Source: Acidimicrobiia bacterium
Lineage (GTDB): Bacteria; Actinomycetota; Acidimicrobiia; Acidimicrobiales; Aldehydirespiratoraceae
Length of the DNA: 64,000 nucleotides
Direction: 5' to 3'
NCBI GenBank assembly: GCA_022819505.1
Contig: JAJEHD010000019.1
Location: 124,001-188,000, forward strand
Positions 41,579 through 51,910 of this stretch are shown here, piece after piece (within the stretch, counting starts at the first letter, position 1; every line of letters begins with the position of its first letter). The notes under the pieces are model-generated. The model ran no database searches and was not told the DNA's origin. It saw only the letters and a list, made by a program, of their open reading frames with translations. Made by a program: the position numbers and the translations under genes.

Positions 41579-42918
41579 ATGGCACCACTGCGACGCGACG
41601 GCCTCTCACCTGTGCGCGTGGCCGCTTGGGCGTGCTCGGGCTGTTGCTGGCGATCGCGGTGGCGGGTGCAGCCGGTCCGGTGGCCGCCCAGAACGATGAG
41701 GAGATCATCGACCAGAGCGAGAGGATCGTCGAGACTCGCGAGGCGCAGCGCGAGGAGCTGCAGCGGGTGGCTGAGGCCGCCACCGAGAACCTCGATGCGG
41801 CCACAGCCGATGCCGAGGAACTCATCGACGCTCTCAACAAGGCCCAGGCCGCGGTGGACGCCCAGCAGACCGCTCTCAATGAGGCCGAGCGAGCTGAAGC
41901 CGACGCGGAGGCCGTCGTGGCCGAGGCCGAAACCAGGATCGCCGAACTCGAAGCGGAGCTGCTCTCCACCCAGGAGGGGCTGCTGAAGGCTGTGGTCGAG
42001 TCTTACGTCTCGTTCCAGGCCCCCACCGGAACGTTGAGCGTCCTCGGCGCCGACCCGTGGGAGAACGCCCGTGAGGAAGCCCTCGCCGGGTTCGCCACCG
42101 GCAGCGGAATCGACGACCTCGACGATCTGCGCCGGCTGGGCGAGGAGCTGGAGCGCTGGCGGCTCCAGGCCGCCGAGGCCGCCGCCGAGGCCGAGACTCG
42201 CCGCCTGGAAGCGAACCTCGTCCTGGCCGATCTGCTCGAGGCCGTCGACCGCGAGGCTGCGCTCTCGGTGGAGGCTGAGGAGCGGGTCGACCGACGCCTC
42301 GTGGAGGTCCAGTTGATCAGGCAGCAGGACGCCGAGCTGGCCGCGGAGATCGAGGCCGCCGAACGCGAGATAGCCGCGGCCCTGGCCCGCCAGCGGGCTG
42401 CGGAGGAGGCCCGGCGCAGAGCCGAGGAGGAGGCCCGGCGCAAGGCGGAGGAGGAGGCCCGGCGCCTAGCCGAGGAGGCAGGCCGGGCGGAGGAGCCGGT
42501 CGCGACGGTCGGCCCCGATGGTGTCAACTTCACGCTGGTGTGGGTGCGCGGCTACGAGGTCAACTCACAGATCGCCGACGACGTCGACAGGCTGGTTGCC
42601 GCCTTGGAAGCAGAGGGCTTCGACATGGGCGGCTGGGGATACCGCAACCATCAGGAGCAGATCAATCTCCGCAGAGGCAACTGCGGCACGTCGGAGTGGG
42701 CCATCTGGCATCAGCCCTCCAGCACCTGCCGTCCCCCGACGGCCCGGCCGGGCCGGAGCAACCACGAGAAGGGGCTGGCCATCGACTTCACCGAATCGGG
42801 GCGGCTCATCATCAGCCGCAGCAGCGCCGTTTTCCAGGCGCTTCAACGCCTAGCCCCCCAGTTCGGCCTCATCAACCTCCCCAGCGAGCCCTGGCACTGG
42901 TCGGTCGACGGCCGCTGA
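41554..42918 (+). CDS. Secreted coiled-coil protein with M15 (VanY-like) D-Ala-D-Ala carboxypeptidase domain
   Basis: About 454 aa from GTG 41554. A signal peptide (GVLGLLLAIAVAGAAGPVAAQ) is followed by a long Ala/Glu/Arg-rich coiled coil that ends in repeated EEARRRAEEEARRKAEEEAR. The C-terminal 140 residues are a peptidase M15B domain with the zinc motif SNHEKGLAIDF and PWHWS. It probably trims peptidoglycan stem peptides, with the coil acting as a spacer or FtsEX-like interaction part. The start is uncertain because GTG 41554 lies inside the 49-bp repeat; no other in-frame ATG precedes the signal peptide closely. Confidence 0.87.
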   Translation: MSAANKSGNGTTATRRPLTCARGRLGVLGLLLAIAVAGAAGPVAAQNDEEIIDQSERIVETREAQREELQRVAEAATENLDAATADAEELIDALNKAQAAVDAQQTALNEAERAEADAEAVVAEAETRIAELEAELLSTQEGLLKAVVESYVSFQAPTGTLSVLGADPWENAREEALAGFATGSGIDDLDDLRRLGEELERWRLQAAEAAAEAETRRLEANLVLADLLEAVDREAALSVEAEERVDRRLVEVQLIRQQDAELAAEIEAAEREIAAALARQRAAEEARRRAEEEARRKAEEEARRLAEEAGRAEEPVATVGPDGVNFTLVWVRGYEVNSQIADDVDRLVAALEAEGFDMGGWGYRNHQEQINLRRGNCGTSEWAIWHQPSSTCRPPTARPGRSNHEKGLAIDFTESGRLIISRSSAVFQALQRLAPQFGLINLPSEPWHWSVDGR

Positions 42919-42947
42919 ACCGTCCCGCCGCCGTGGGCGGCGTAGCG

Positions 42948-43727
42948 CTAATGCGTGTGGGTCCAGGTGGGGGGGCGCTTCTCGATGAAGGCCTTGGGCC
43001 ACTCGGCACCGTCGCCCCGGGCCGCGTTGGACGCCATCACGTCGGTGGCGAACTTGTAGGCCTCCCCGAGTCCCATGTCCATCTGGGCGTAGAGGGTCTG
43101 CTTGCCGATGCCCTTGGCGTAGCGGCTGCCCCGGGTCGCCCGGCCAAGCAGGTCCATGGTCGCCTCGTCCAGCTGCTCGGGTGGCACGACCCGGTTGACG
43201 AGCCCCCAGTCCAGCGCGGTGGCTGCGTCGATGACGTCGCCGGTGAGTGCCAGTTCCACCGCCCGCTTGCGGCCCAAGGGCCGGGCCACCGCCACCATCG
43301 GGGTGTGGCAGAACAGGCCGCCCTTGCCGCCGGGCGTCGCGAAGCCGGCCTCGGTGCTGGCCACGATCAGGTCCGCGCTGGCGGCCAGCTGGGCGCCGGC
43401 TGCGGTGGCCAGGGCATGCACCTTGGCCACCACCACCTGGGGGATCTCGGCCATCGCGGTCATGGCCGAGCTGCAGAGCGTGAACAGCTCGTGAAGCTCG
43501 GGCTCGCCCATGTCTGCCATCTCGGCCAGGTCGTGCCCGGATGAGAACACCGGGCCGTTGGCGGCCAGCACCGCGCCGGCCACATCGCCGTCGCCGCCGG
43601 TGGTACGCAGTGCGTCCTCGAGCTCGCCGAGCATCTCCGACGACAGGCAGTTGCGCCGCTCAGGCCGGTTCAGCGTGATGGTCACATAGCGCTCGTCACG
43701 CTCGTAGAGCAGGTTGCGATAGTCCAT
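42948..43727 (-). CDS. Enoyl-CoA hydratase/isomerase-family protein
   Basis: A 259-aa crotonase-fold protein. VTITLNRPERRNCLSSEM and the oxyanion-hole segments SSGHDLAEM and ALATAAGAQLAASADLIVAS are in place. The Glu residues of true enoyl-CoA hydratases are not obvious, so the reaction may differ. An AGGAGG ribosome site lies inside the 3' end of the preceding LLM gene, which it overlaps by 32 bp, so the two are coupled. Confidence 0.87.
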   Translation of the reverse strand: MDYRNLLYERDERYVTITLNRPERRNCLSSEMLGELEDALRTTGGDGDVAGAVLAANGPVFSSGHDLAEMADMGEPELHELFTLCSSAMTAMAEIPQVVVAKVHALATAAGAQLAASADLIVASTEAGFATPGGKGGLFCHTPMVAVARPLGRKRAVELALTGDVIDAATALDWGLVNRVVPPEQLDEATMDLLGRATRGSRYAKGIGKQTLYAQMDMGLGEAYKFATDVMASNAARGDGAEWPKAFIEKRPPTWTHTH

Positions 43728-44721
43728 GGGAACCTCCTGTCTCAGAGTCTGCCAGAGCAGGCAGCACTTGCTCGGCCGTCAGCTGGACGCTGGACCAGGC
43801 CTCGTCGATGGGCATGCCCCCGACCAGCGGGTGCAGGGCCAGGGTGCCGGTGCCGCGGGCCAGGTCGACGGCCTCGGTGGGAGTGAGCACCCGGTAGATG
43901 CCCTCGGCCCGCAGCTCCTCGACGGTGGTGGCCTTCGAACACACTGCCGAGGTCTGGCCGGGCGGCTGCCAGCCCTTGTAGGTCATGGCTTCCAGCATGA
44001 AGCAGTCGCCGTGCTCGGCCCACACCCGGTCGGGGTCCTCGGCCACATTCAACATGACCACGTTGTCCGGCGCGATGCAGAAGCCCTGGGTGCCGTGGCG
44101 CTCGCACTCGGCGTAGTAGAGGGCCTCGATCTCACCGAACTGGCCCGGGAGCTGCATGGGCAGGCCCAGCCGGGCCGCCCGGCGGGCCGCCGCCGGCGAC
44201 GATCCGCCCACCAGGACCATGGGGTGGGGCCGGGTGTGGGGCATGGGAAGCACCTGCACCGTCTCGCCGTTGTGCTCGAAGGGCTCGCCCTTCCAGGCGG
44301 TGAGCATCACCTCGAGGGCCTCGTCGAGAACCTTGCCCCGGCGCTTCCAGTCCTTGCCCATGGCGGCGTACTCCACCGGCCGGTAGCCGAGACCGGTCAC
44401 GATCACCAGCCGGCCCGGGCTCACCAGATCGATGACCGCAATGTCTTCAGCGGCCCGGATCGGGTCGTGCAACGGGAGCAGCAGGGCCGAGATCGTGACC
44501 ATGAGGTTGTCGGTGCTCGACAGGATCATGGCCGCGTTCAGCAGCGGCGTGGGGCACCACGCCATGGGGCTGCTGTGATGCTCTTCCAGCGAGACGGCGT
44601 TGAAGCCGTTCTTGTCGGCGTACCGGGCGATCTCCAGGCCGGCCCGGTAGCGGTCGCTCATCGCCTGAGCGTCCGTGGGGTCCGGCGACACGAAGTTGTA
44701 GCGGATCAGCGAGAAGGCCAT
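43696..44721 (-). CDS. LLM-class flavin-dependent oxidoreductase
   Basis: A 341-aa LLM-fold enzyme starting at ATG 44721 (MAFSLIRYNFVSPDPTDAQA). Family segments: VSLEEHHSSPMAWCPTPLLNAA with the His pair, LPLHDPIRAAEDIAVID, and GLGYRPVEYAAMG. The open frame continues far upstream, but that part includes the 49-bp repeat and antisense of other genes. It is followed by an enoyl-CoA hydratase with overlap, so the pair may serve one catabolic step sequence. Confidence 0.87.
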   Translation of the reverse strand: MAFSLIRYNFVSPDPTDAQAMSDRYRAGLEIARYADKNGFNAVSLEEHHSSPMAWCPTPLLNAAMILSSTDNLMVTISALLLPLHDPIRAAEDIAVIDLVSPGRLVIVTGLGYRPVEYAAMGKDWKRRGKVLDEALEVMLTAWKGEPFEHNGETVQVLPMPHTRPHPMVLVGGSSPAAARRAARLGLPMQLPGQFGEIEALYYAECERHGTQGFCIAPDNVVMLNVAEDPDRVWAEHGDCFMLEAMTYKGWQPPGQTSAVCSKATTVEELRAEGIYRVLTPTEAVDLARGTGTLALHPLVGGMPIDEAWSSVQLTAEQVLPALADSETGGSHGLSQPALRA

Positions 44722-44770
44722 GGCCTCAGTCTGCCCGCAGCGGCCCCCGCCGCGTCGGCCGCGCCTGCTC

Positions 44771-44819
44771 TCCCGCTCTTGTTCGCTTCGCTCACGGGCC
44801 GCTCGGGCCACGGCCTCGC
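44771..44819 (-). repeat. 49-bp leader repeat family L, copy 2
   Basis: 48 of 49 positions match copy 1 at 41530-41578. It lies 49 bp upstream of the LLM gene start and on the same strand as that gene, that is, in its 5' leader or promoter region. Confidence 0.9.
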
Positions 44820-44870
44820 TGAGAACCTCGCGATGTCCGCCCGAATCACCGCCTACCGCTCGGCCTCTGG

Positions 44871-46778
<1,908 letters not shown>

Positions 46779-46814
46779 CTACACGAGAAGCAGGAGGTCG
46801 GCGAAGGTGGTCAC
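46779..46814 (-). CDS. Leucine leader peptide of the leuA attenuator
   Basis: An 11-codon frame MTTFADLLLLV from GTG 46814 to the TAG at 46779, with four consecutive Leu codons (CTC CTG CTT CTC). An in-frame GTG two codons upstream (46820) could also start it. The promoter TTGGAC-17-TAACGT (46823-46851) puts transcription start at about the same place, so the leader mRNA may be leaderless. Stalling on the Leu codons when leucine is scarce would prevent the terminator hairpin. Confidence 0.82.
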   Translation of the reverse strand: MTTFADLLLLV

Positions 46815-46822
46815 GGCCACAT

Positions 46823-46851
46823 ACGTTAGCCGAGCCGCAGCCTGCGTCCAA
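46823..46851 (-). promoter_or_regulatory. leuA promoter
   Basis: Minus strand -35 TTGGAC (46846-46851), 17-bp spacer, -10 TAACGT (46823-46828). The transcription start would fall within a few bases of the leader peptide start at 46814. Confidence 0.6.
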
Positions 46852-46915
46852 CGCCACGACCGGCCGGGCCGCGACAGGGGTGCGATCGGGGTGCGATCCG
46901 CGCCATGCTGGAGGG

Positions 46916-47773
46916 GTGAGCCATCTGGTGTGGGAGGAGACGCTGCCGGAGTTGCGGTCGCCGATGCTGGTGACCGCCTTCCAGGGCTGGTTCGACGTGG
47001 GCGGTGCGGCCACGGGCGCCCTCGAATGGCTGAGCGAGCGCAGCGACGCGATCAGGGTGGCTCACATCGACCCCGAGGAGTTCTTCAACTTCGCGGAGCA
47101 GCGTCCCGACGTCCGGTTACGGGATGACCGCCGTGAGATCGTATGGCCCTCCAACGACGTCTTCGTGCTCCGCCCGCCCGACGGCCAGCACGACCTGGTG
47201 CTGGTGGTGGGGGCCGAGCCGCAGCTGAGCTGGCGAACCTACACCGACATCATCGTGGAGCTCTCCTCCCGGTCCGGGGCGTCCACGCTGGTGACCGTGG
47301 GTGCGCACATCGCCGACATCCCTCACACCCGGCCGTTCCTTGTGACCGGCTCGAGCGCCGACCCGGGCCTGGCCAAGGCTTGGGGCCTCGACCGTCCCAC
47401 CTACGAAGGCCCGACCGGGATCGTGGGCGTGCTCCACGAGCGCTTCGAGAGGCTCAGCGTTCCGGCGGTGTCGTTGAGGGTGGCCGTGCCCCACTACGTG
47501 TCGGGGGCCCCGAACCCGAAGGGGGCTCGAGCCCTGCTGGAGCGCTTCGAGCGGGTGACGGGCATCCCGACCGGCTGGCCGGAACTCGACGAGGCCGCCG
47601 AGGAGTGGGAGCAGCGGGTGAACGACGCCATGAACTCCGACGACGACGTGGTGGCCTACGTGCGACGCCTCGAGGCCCGTGCCGACGCCCGGGCCAAGCG
47701 CAGCGTCCCCAGCCCCGACGACCTGGGCGCCGAGTTCGAGCGCTTCCTGCGCCAGCAGGACAACTCCGACTGA
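46916..47773 (+). CDS. PAC2-family protein
   Basis: A 285-aa PAC2 (proteasome assembly chaperone 2-like) protein; actinobacterial members may act in proteasome-linked or purine-related functions, but no activity is proven. It begins VSHLVWEETLPELRSPMLVT and contains AFQGWFDVGGAATGALEWL and LVTVGAHIADIPHTRPF. GTG 46916 is given, but the GGAGGG ribosome site just before it fits better with the next GTG at 46928. The charged C-terminus has coiled-coil character. Confidence 0.85.
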   Translation: MSHLVWEETLPELRSPMLVTAFQGWFDVGGAATGALEWLSERSDAIRVAHIDPEEFFNFAEQRPDVRLRDDRREIVWPSNDVFVLRPPDGQHDLVLVVGAEPQLSWRTYTDIIVELSSRSGASTLVTVGAHIADIPHTRPFLVTGSSADPGLAKAWGLDRPTYEGPTGIVGVLHERFERLSVPAVSLRVAVPHYVSGAPNPKGARALLERFERVTGIPTGWPELDEAAEEWEQRVNDAMNSDDDVVAYVRRLEARADARAKRSVPSPDDLGAEFERFLRQQDNSD

Positions 47774-47790
47774 GATCGAAGGAGAGGCCG

Positions 47791-48261
47791 ATGACTGCAA
47801 CCTCCACCACCGCGCCCGCCGCCGCCATCCACCGCGGCGACGAGGAGTTGCCGTGGGCGGACGCCGGCGGCGGCATCGAGCTCAAGGTGATGATGGTGCG
47901 CGAGGACGAGGGGCTGTGGATCCTCCGGAACCGGTTCGCTCCCGGGGTGGTCATCCAGACTCACCGCCACACCGGTCCGGTCTATGCCCACACTCTGAGC
48001 GGCGCCTGGAAGTACCTTGAGTATCCGGAGGTCAACCGGGCCGGCTCGTTCCTGTTCGAGCCGGCCGGCAGCGTCCACACGCTCACCATCCCGGCCGACA
48101 ACACCGAGCCGACCGATGTCTGGTTCCAGATCCACGGCGTCAACCTCAACCTCGACGCCGACGGCAACGTCGAATCCATAACCGACGGGCCCGGCGTTCT
48201 GGCCGCCTACTACGCCATGTGCGAGGCCCAGGGACTGCCCCGGCCGAACGTCGTGACCTGA
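47791..48261 (+). CDS. Cupin, 2,4'-dihydroxyacetophenone dioxygenase-like
   Basis: A 156-aa cupin of the 2,4'-dihydroxyacetophenone dioxygenase/acetylacetone dioxygenase-like group. The metal site is in VVIQTHRHTGPVYAHTLSGAWKY and a later His in GSVHTL. Some such cupins cleave C-C bonds with O2 and Fe(II); others are of unknown use. ATG 47791 has a GAAGGAGAGG ribosome site. It follows the PAC2 gene by 17 bp. Confidence 0.8.
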   Translation: MTATSTTAPAAAIHRGDEELPWADAGGGIELKVMMVREDEGLWILRNRFAPGVVIQTHRHTGPVYAHTLSGAWKYLEYPEVNRAGSFLFEPAGSVHTLTIPADNTEPTDVWFQIHGVNLNLDADGNVESITDGPGVLAAYYAMCEAQGLPRPNVVT

Positions 48262-48351
48262 CGCCACCAGCGCCTCCACCTCGGCCCGGCACCAATTTGA
48301 TGCGACTAGTGGGCCTCTAGGGCTGTTTCGCCATCAGTTTGATGCGCCTCG

Positions 48352-49155
48352 CTACAGGCCGAAGGTGCCGTCGAGGCGGGTCTTCCAGTTGCCCGACGCG
48401 ATGGTCCCGCCGTCCACCGGGATCGACGTGCCGTTGACGAAGCTGGCCATGTCCGAGACCAGGAACACGATGACGGCCGCGCACTCCTCCGCCGCGCCCA
48501 TTCGCCGCAGCGGGGTGGGGAACGTGCCCTCTATGAGGTGGGTCCCGCCCTCGGCGAGGGCCTCGTCGCCGGGGGTGGGCATCATGTCGGGAGCCACGCA
48601 GTTGACCCGGATGCCCCGGTGCCCGTACTCCACGGCCAGAGTCTTGGTGAACTGCTCCACCGCAGCCTTCATGGCTGCATAGACACCGAAGGCGGGGGCG
48701 GAGTGATAGGCCTCCACGGAGGTGACGTTGACGATGGCGCCGCCGTCTGACATGAGTGGCACGCCATGGCGAACGCAGTTGGTGACCGTGGCGAAGTTCT
48801 CGCGGATGAGAGCGTGCTCCCCCTTGGGCGACACGTCCTCGAAGCGGGCCCGGAAGGTGCCGCCCGCGTTGTTGACGAGCACATCGATGGGGCCCAACTC
48901 CTCGTGGGTGCGCTGCAGGAAAGCGGCCACTGCGTCGTCGTCGCGGGCGTCGAGCACGTCCGGCAGGCACCGGCGCCCCAGGGCTCCGATCTGCTCGACC
49001 ACCTCGGGCAGGAGTGTGGGGTCCATGTCGAACACGGCCACATCGGCACCGAATCGGGCCAGGGCCACCGCGGGGGCCGCCCCGATGCCGCGGCCCGCGC
49101 CGGTCACCACCGCCACACGGTCGGTAAGCAGGATGCTGTCGGGGGCGAGGTCCAC
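48352..49155 (-). CDS. Short-chain dehydrogenase/reductase
   Basis: A 267-aa SDR: cofactor motif TGAGRGIGAAPAVAL, VLVNNAGGTF, catalytic NVTSVEAYHSAPAFGVYAAMKAA and the ending GTSIPVDGGTIASGNW. The substrate is unknown. It is divergent from the enoyl-CoA hydratase gene at 49.2 kb, so the two may belong to one degradation route. Confidence 0.88.
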   Translation of the reverse strand: MDLAPDSILLTDRVAVVTGAGRGIGAAPAVALARFGADVAVFDMDPTLLPEVVEQIGALGRRCLPDVLDARDDDAVAAFLQRTHEELGPIDVLVNNAGGTFRARFEDVSPKGEHALIRENFATVTNCVRHGVPLMSDGGAIVNVTSVEAYHSAPAFGVYAAMKAAVEQFTKTLAVEYGHRGIRVNCVAPDMMPTPGDEALAEGGTHLIEGTFPTPLRRMGAAEECAAVIVFLVSDMASFVNGTSIPVDGGTIASGNWKTRLDGTFGL

Positions 49156-49236
49156 GGATCTCCCTTCGGTGGCGCGTGACGATACTGCTGCGTCTGCACA
49201 ACTAGGGTGGCCGGCCGGCGACGGGAGGAGACAGCC

Positions 49237-50013
49237 GTGGGTGAGTTCGTTCGAGTCGAGACGGGCGGGGGCGTGGCCACCATCCGCATCGACCGGCCCA
49301 AGATGAACGCCATCAACCCCCAGATGCTCGCCGAGCTGACCGAGGCCGCCAACACCATCGCGGCCGACGCCGATGTCAGGGCGGCGGTGGTGTGGGGAGG
49401 CCCGAGGATATTCGCGGCCGGCGCCGACATCGGCGGCTTCACCGGCCTCGACGCGGCCGAGGCCCAGAAGCTGTCGCGCGTCTTCAACGACGCGTTCCTC
49501 GCGGTGGAGAACATTCCCCAGATCACGGTGTCGGCCGTCAACGGCTACGCGCTCGGCGGCGGCATGGAGCTGGCCATGGCCACCGACTTCCGGGTAGCGG
49601 CAGACGACGCCACCTTCGGGCAGCCCGAGATCCGGCTGGGCATCATCCCCGGCGGCGGCGGCACCCAGCGGCTTCCCCGCCTAGTGGGCGTCACCAGAGC
49701 CAAGGAGATCATCTACACGGGCCGCAACGTGCATCCCGACGAGGCCCTCGCCGTCGGCCTCGTCTCCGCGGTCCACCCCCCCGAGGAGACCTACGACGCG
49801 GCGGTGGAGTTGGCCGCGGGCTACGCCTCGGGCCCGGCCGCACTGCGCATGGCCAAGCAGGCGGTGATGGACGGCCTGGCCCTGTCGCTGGCCGACGCGG
49901 TGGCCTGCGAGACCGAGCAGTTCGGCGCCTGCTTCGACACCGACGACGCCACCATCGGCGTAGCCAGCTTCCTCGAGAAGGGCCCCGGCAAGGCCACCTT
50001 CACCGGCCGCTAG
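49237..50013 (+). CDS. Enoyl-CoA hydratase
   Basis: A 258-aa crotonase. It has [17 protein letters not shown], the oxyanion-hole AAGADIGGF and [16 protein letters not shown] segments, both glutamates in the expected places (GGGMELAMA and [12 protein letters not shown]) and the [13 protein letters not shown] signature, so it is a likely true enoyl-CoA hydratase of beta-oxidation. GTG 49237 with a GGGAGGAG site upstream is used; the ATG at 49207 is too far from that site. Confidence 0.92.
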   Translation: MGEFVRVETGGGVATIRIDRPKMNAINPQMLAELTEAANTIAADADVRAAVVWGGPRIFAAGADIGGFTGLDAAEAQKLSRVFNDAFLAVENIPQITVSAVNGYALGGGMELAMATDFRVAADDATFGQPEIRLGIIPGGGGTQRLPRLVGVTRAKEIIYTGRNVHPDEALAVGLVSAVHPPEETYDAAVELAAGYASGPAALRMAKQAVMDGLALSLADAVACETEQFGACFDTDDATIGVASFLEKGPGKATFTGR

Positions 50014-50048
50014 CAACACCCGAGGGGCCATGCGCCAGCCCCCGAACC

Positions 50049-50095
50049 GAATTGGCAGCAAAATGCACGCATACCGTGCAGAACGCTGCCAATTC
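50049..50095. repeat. Hairpin repeat family H, copy 3
   Basis: Outer arms GAATTGGCAGC/GCTGCCAATTC are perfect over 11 bp, inner arms TGCACG/CGTGCA perfect, loop CATAC. Compared with copies 1 and 2 the arms are kept while the internal bulges and loop differ. Confidence 0.88.
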
Positions 50096-50118
50096 GCAGT
50101 CCAACCCCTAACCCGTCG

Positions 50119-50167
50119 GGAACTGGCAGCACAATGCACGCATACCGTGCAGAACGCTGCCAATTCC
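50119..50167. repeat. Hairpin repeat family H, copy 4
   Basis: Second unit of the doublet, starting 70 bp after copy 3 (71 bp in the 2.8-kb doublet). Outer arms GGAACTGGCAGC/GCTGCCAATTCC have one mismatch. It ends one base before the stop codon of the ABC permease gene, between convergent genes. Confidence 0.88.
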
Positions 50168-50168
50168 G

Positions 50169-50957
50169 CTAGTCGACTTCGAGGCGGTTGAGCCTCACTG
50201 CGGCCAGGGCCAGGCCGACGACCGCGACCGCGGCCAGCACAATCAGCGCGGTGGTGGTCGTGTAGGCGTCGAAGCCGTAGTCGATCTCGCCGACGCGGCT
50301 GAGCACCGACCGGGTGTAGCCCCTCAGCGACAGGCGAGCCGCGAACTCGCCCAGCCCCACGGCCAGACCCTCCCACAACAGCACGTAGCCGAGACCCCAC
50401 ATGATCGGCTTGCGCACCAGCAGCCCCAAGAGCACGAACAGGGATGAGTAGGCGGCGGTGCCGAGCGCGGCCGCGGCCGCGGCGGCCAGGGCCAGATCGC
50501 CGGAGCCCGGGACACCGTCGGCGGCCAGGAAGCCGCCCACTGCGGTCGGGATCGCCGCCAGCGGCAGGGCTGCGGTGGCAGCCGCGGCGGCCGCACCGGC
50601 CACGACCGGGGCTCGGCCCATGGGACGCAGCCAGAGGTAGACGAGGGTGCCGTCCTCGCGGGTCTCGCCCAGCACCGACGAGCCGAACACGAGCGCCACG
50701 ATGGGCACCAGGACGATCAGGCCGAAACCGTCCGCGTAGCCGGCGCCGTCTCTCAGCAGTTCGGCGGCGCTGCGGTCGCGGTCGTCTGCGGTGATGCCGA
50801 CCAGCCAGCCGACCAGCATGATGAGCGCGCCCAGCGCGCCCAGCGCGACGAGCTTGCCCGGCGTGACGACCTGGCGGACCAACACCCGGTAGGTCAGGGC
50901 CGCAGCCCGGAGGCCGGACATGTTCCGCCGGGTCGGGGTCGGCCGCGACGCGGTCAT
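50169..50957 (-). CDS. ABC transporter permease (ABC-2 type)
   Basis: A 262-aa membrane protein with about six Ala/Val/Leu-rich segments, ABC-2 type permease, and the last gene of a four-gene run. It is co-translated with the ATPase gene (ATGA overlap). The exporter substrate is not known. Confidence 0.82.
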   Translation of the reverse strand: MTASRPTPTRRNMSGLRAAALTYRVLVRQVVTPGKLVALGALGALIMLVGWLVGITADDRDRSAAELLRDGAGYADGFGLIVLVPIVALVFGSSVLGETREDGTLVYLWLRPMGRAPVVAGAAAAAATAALPLAAIPTAVGGFLAADGVPGSGDLALAAAAAAALGTAAYSSLFVLLGLLVRKPIMWGLGYVLLWEGLAVGLGEFAARLSLRGYTRSVLSRVGEIDYGFDAYTTTTALIVLAAVAVVGLALAAVRLNRLEVD

Positions 50958-51910
50958 CGCTTCTCCAGCAGGTAGCGGAACACCGACTCGAGGTCCTCGT
51001 CGAGGGGGGCGACCCGCGACAGGCGAGCCTCGAGACGCTGCGCCAGCGGGGCGACCTCCCGGCCGAGGCGATCGACGTCGCGGGTGTCCACAACGATCGA
51101 GTCTCGACCGACGCTCACGCCCACGGCCGTGCCCGACTCGACTAGGGCTGCCGCGAACTGCCGGGGCCGGTCCACCGCGATGCGGATCCGGTGGGGGCGG
51201 TCGTCCATCAGCTCACGCAGCTCGCGGTAGTCGCCGGTGGCGGCCAGACGCCCCTGGGCGATCATCAGGATCCGGGACCCGAGGCGGGCGACCTCCTCGA
51301 GGACGTGGCTCGACACCAGCACGCAACGGCCCTCATCACCCAGTCCGTGGAACAGCTCGATCATGCGGCGCCGCTGCACGGGGTCGAGCCCGGTGAGCGG
51401 CTCGTCGAGGATCAGCACATCGGGGTCGTGCACCAGCGCGGCGGCCAGCTTCACCCGCTGGCGCATGCCCTTGGAGAACCCCGACACCGATCGGGAGTCG
51501 TCCGCGTCCAGATCCACCACTTCCAGTGCCCGCCGGGCTGCCCGCTCCGGCTGGGAAACGGCTTCGGTGGCGGCGGCCAGGGCCACGAACTGGAGCGCGC
51601 TGAGCCGTTCGAACAACCCATCCTGCTGGGGGACGAGACCGATGCGGCCCCGCACGTCGCGGTCGCGGCGGGCGTCGGCGCCGAGCACCCTGACGGTTCC
51701 CTTGGTCGGCGGGGTGAGCCCGCACATGACCCTGAAGAGGGTGGACTTGCCCGCGCCGTTGGGTCCCAGCAGTGCCGTGACTCCGGCCCGCACGTTGAAA
51801 CTCACGTCGGAGACGGCCACCACATCGCCGAACACCTTCGACACGCCGTTGACCTCGACCATGGCCGAACCATTGACCGGCGGGCTGGGAGGGGGCGGGA
51901 TGGTGCTCAT
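50954..51910 (-). CDS. ABC transporter ATP-binding protein
   Basis: A 318-aa ATPase from ATG 51910. Walker A GPNGAGKST, signature VSGFSKGMRQRVKLA, Walker B VLILDEPLTGLDP and the switch His in SSHVLEE. The C-terminal 100 residues form a regulatory extension typical of ABC-2 exporters. It overlaps both neighbouring permease genes by 4 bp. Confidence 0.9.
   Translation of the reverse strand: MSTIPPPPSPPVNGSAMVEVNGVSKVFGDVVAVSDVSFNVRAGVTALLGPNGAGKSTLFRVMCGLTPPTKGTVRVLGADARRDRDVRGRIGLVPQQDGLFERLSALQFVALAAATEAVSQPERAARRALEVVDLDADDSRSVSGFSKGMRQRVKLAAALVHDPDVLILDEPLTGLDPVQRRRMIELFHGLGDEGRCVLVSSHVLEEVARLGSRILMIAQGRLAATGDYRELRELMDDRPHRIRIAVDRPRQFAAALVESGTAVGVSVGRDSIVVDTRDVDRLGREVAPLAQRLEARLSRVAPLDEDLESVFRYLLEKR

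Noticed and set aside
41578..41986. ATG at 41578 as the start of the M15 peptidase
   Set aside because: It is in another frame and yields a Ser/Arg-rich shadow translation, while the signal peptide and coiled coil are in the frame that contains GTG 41554.
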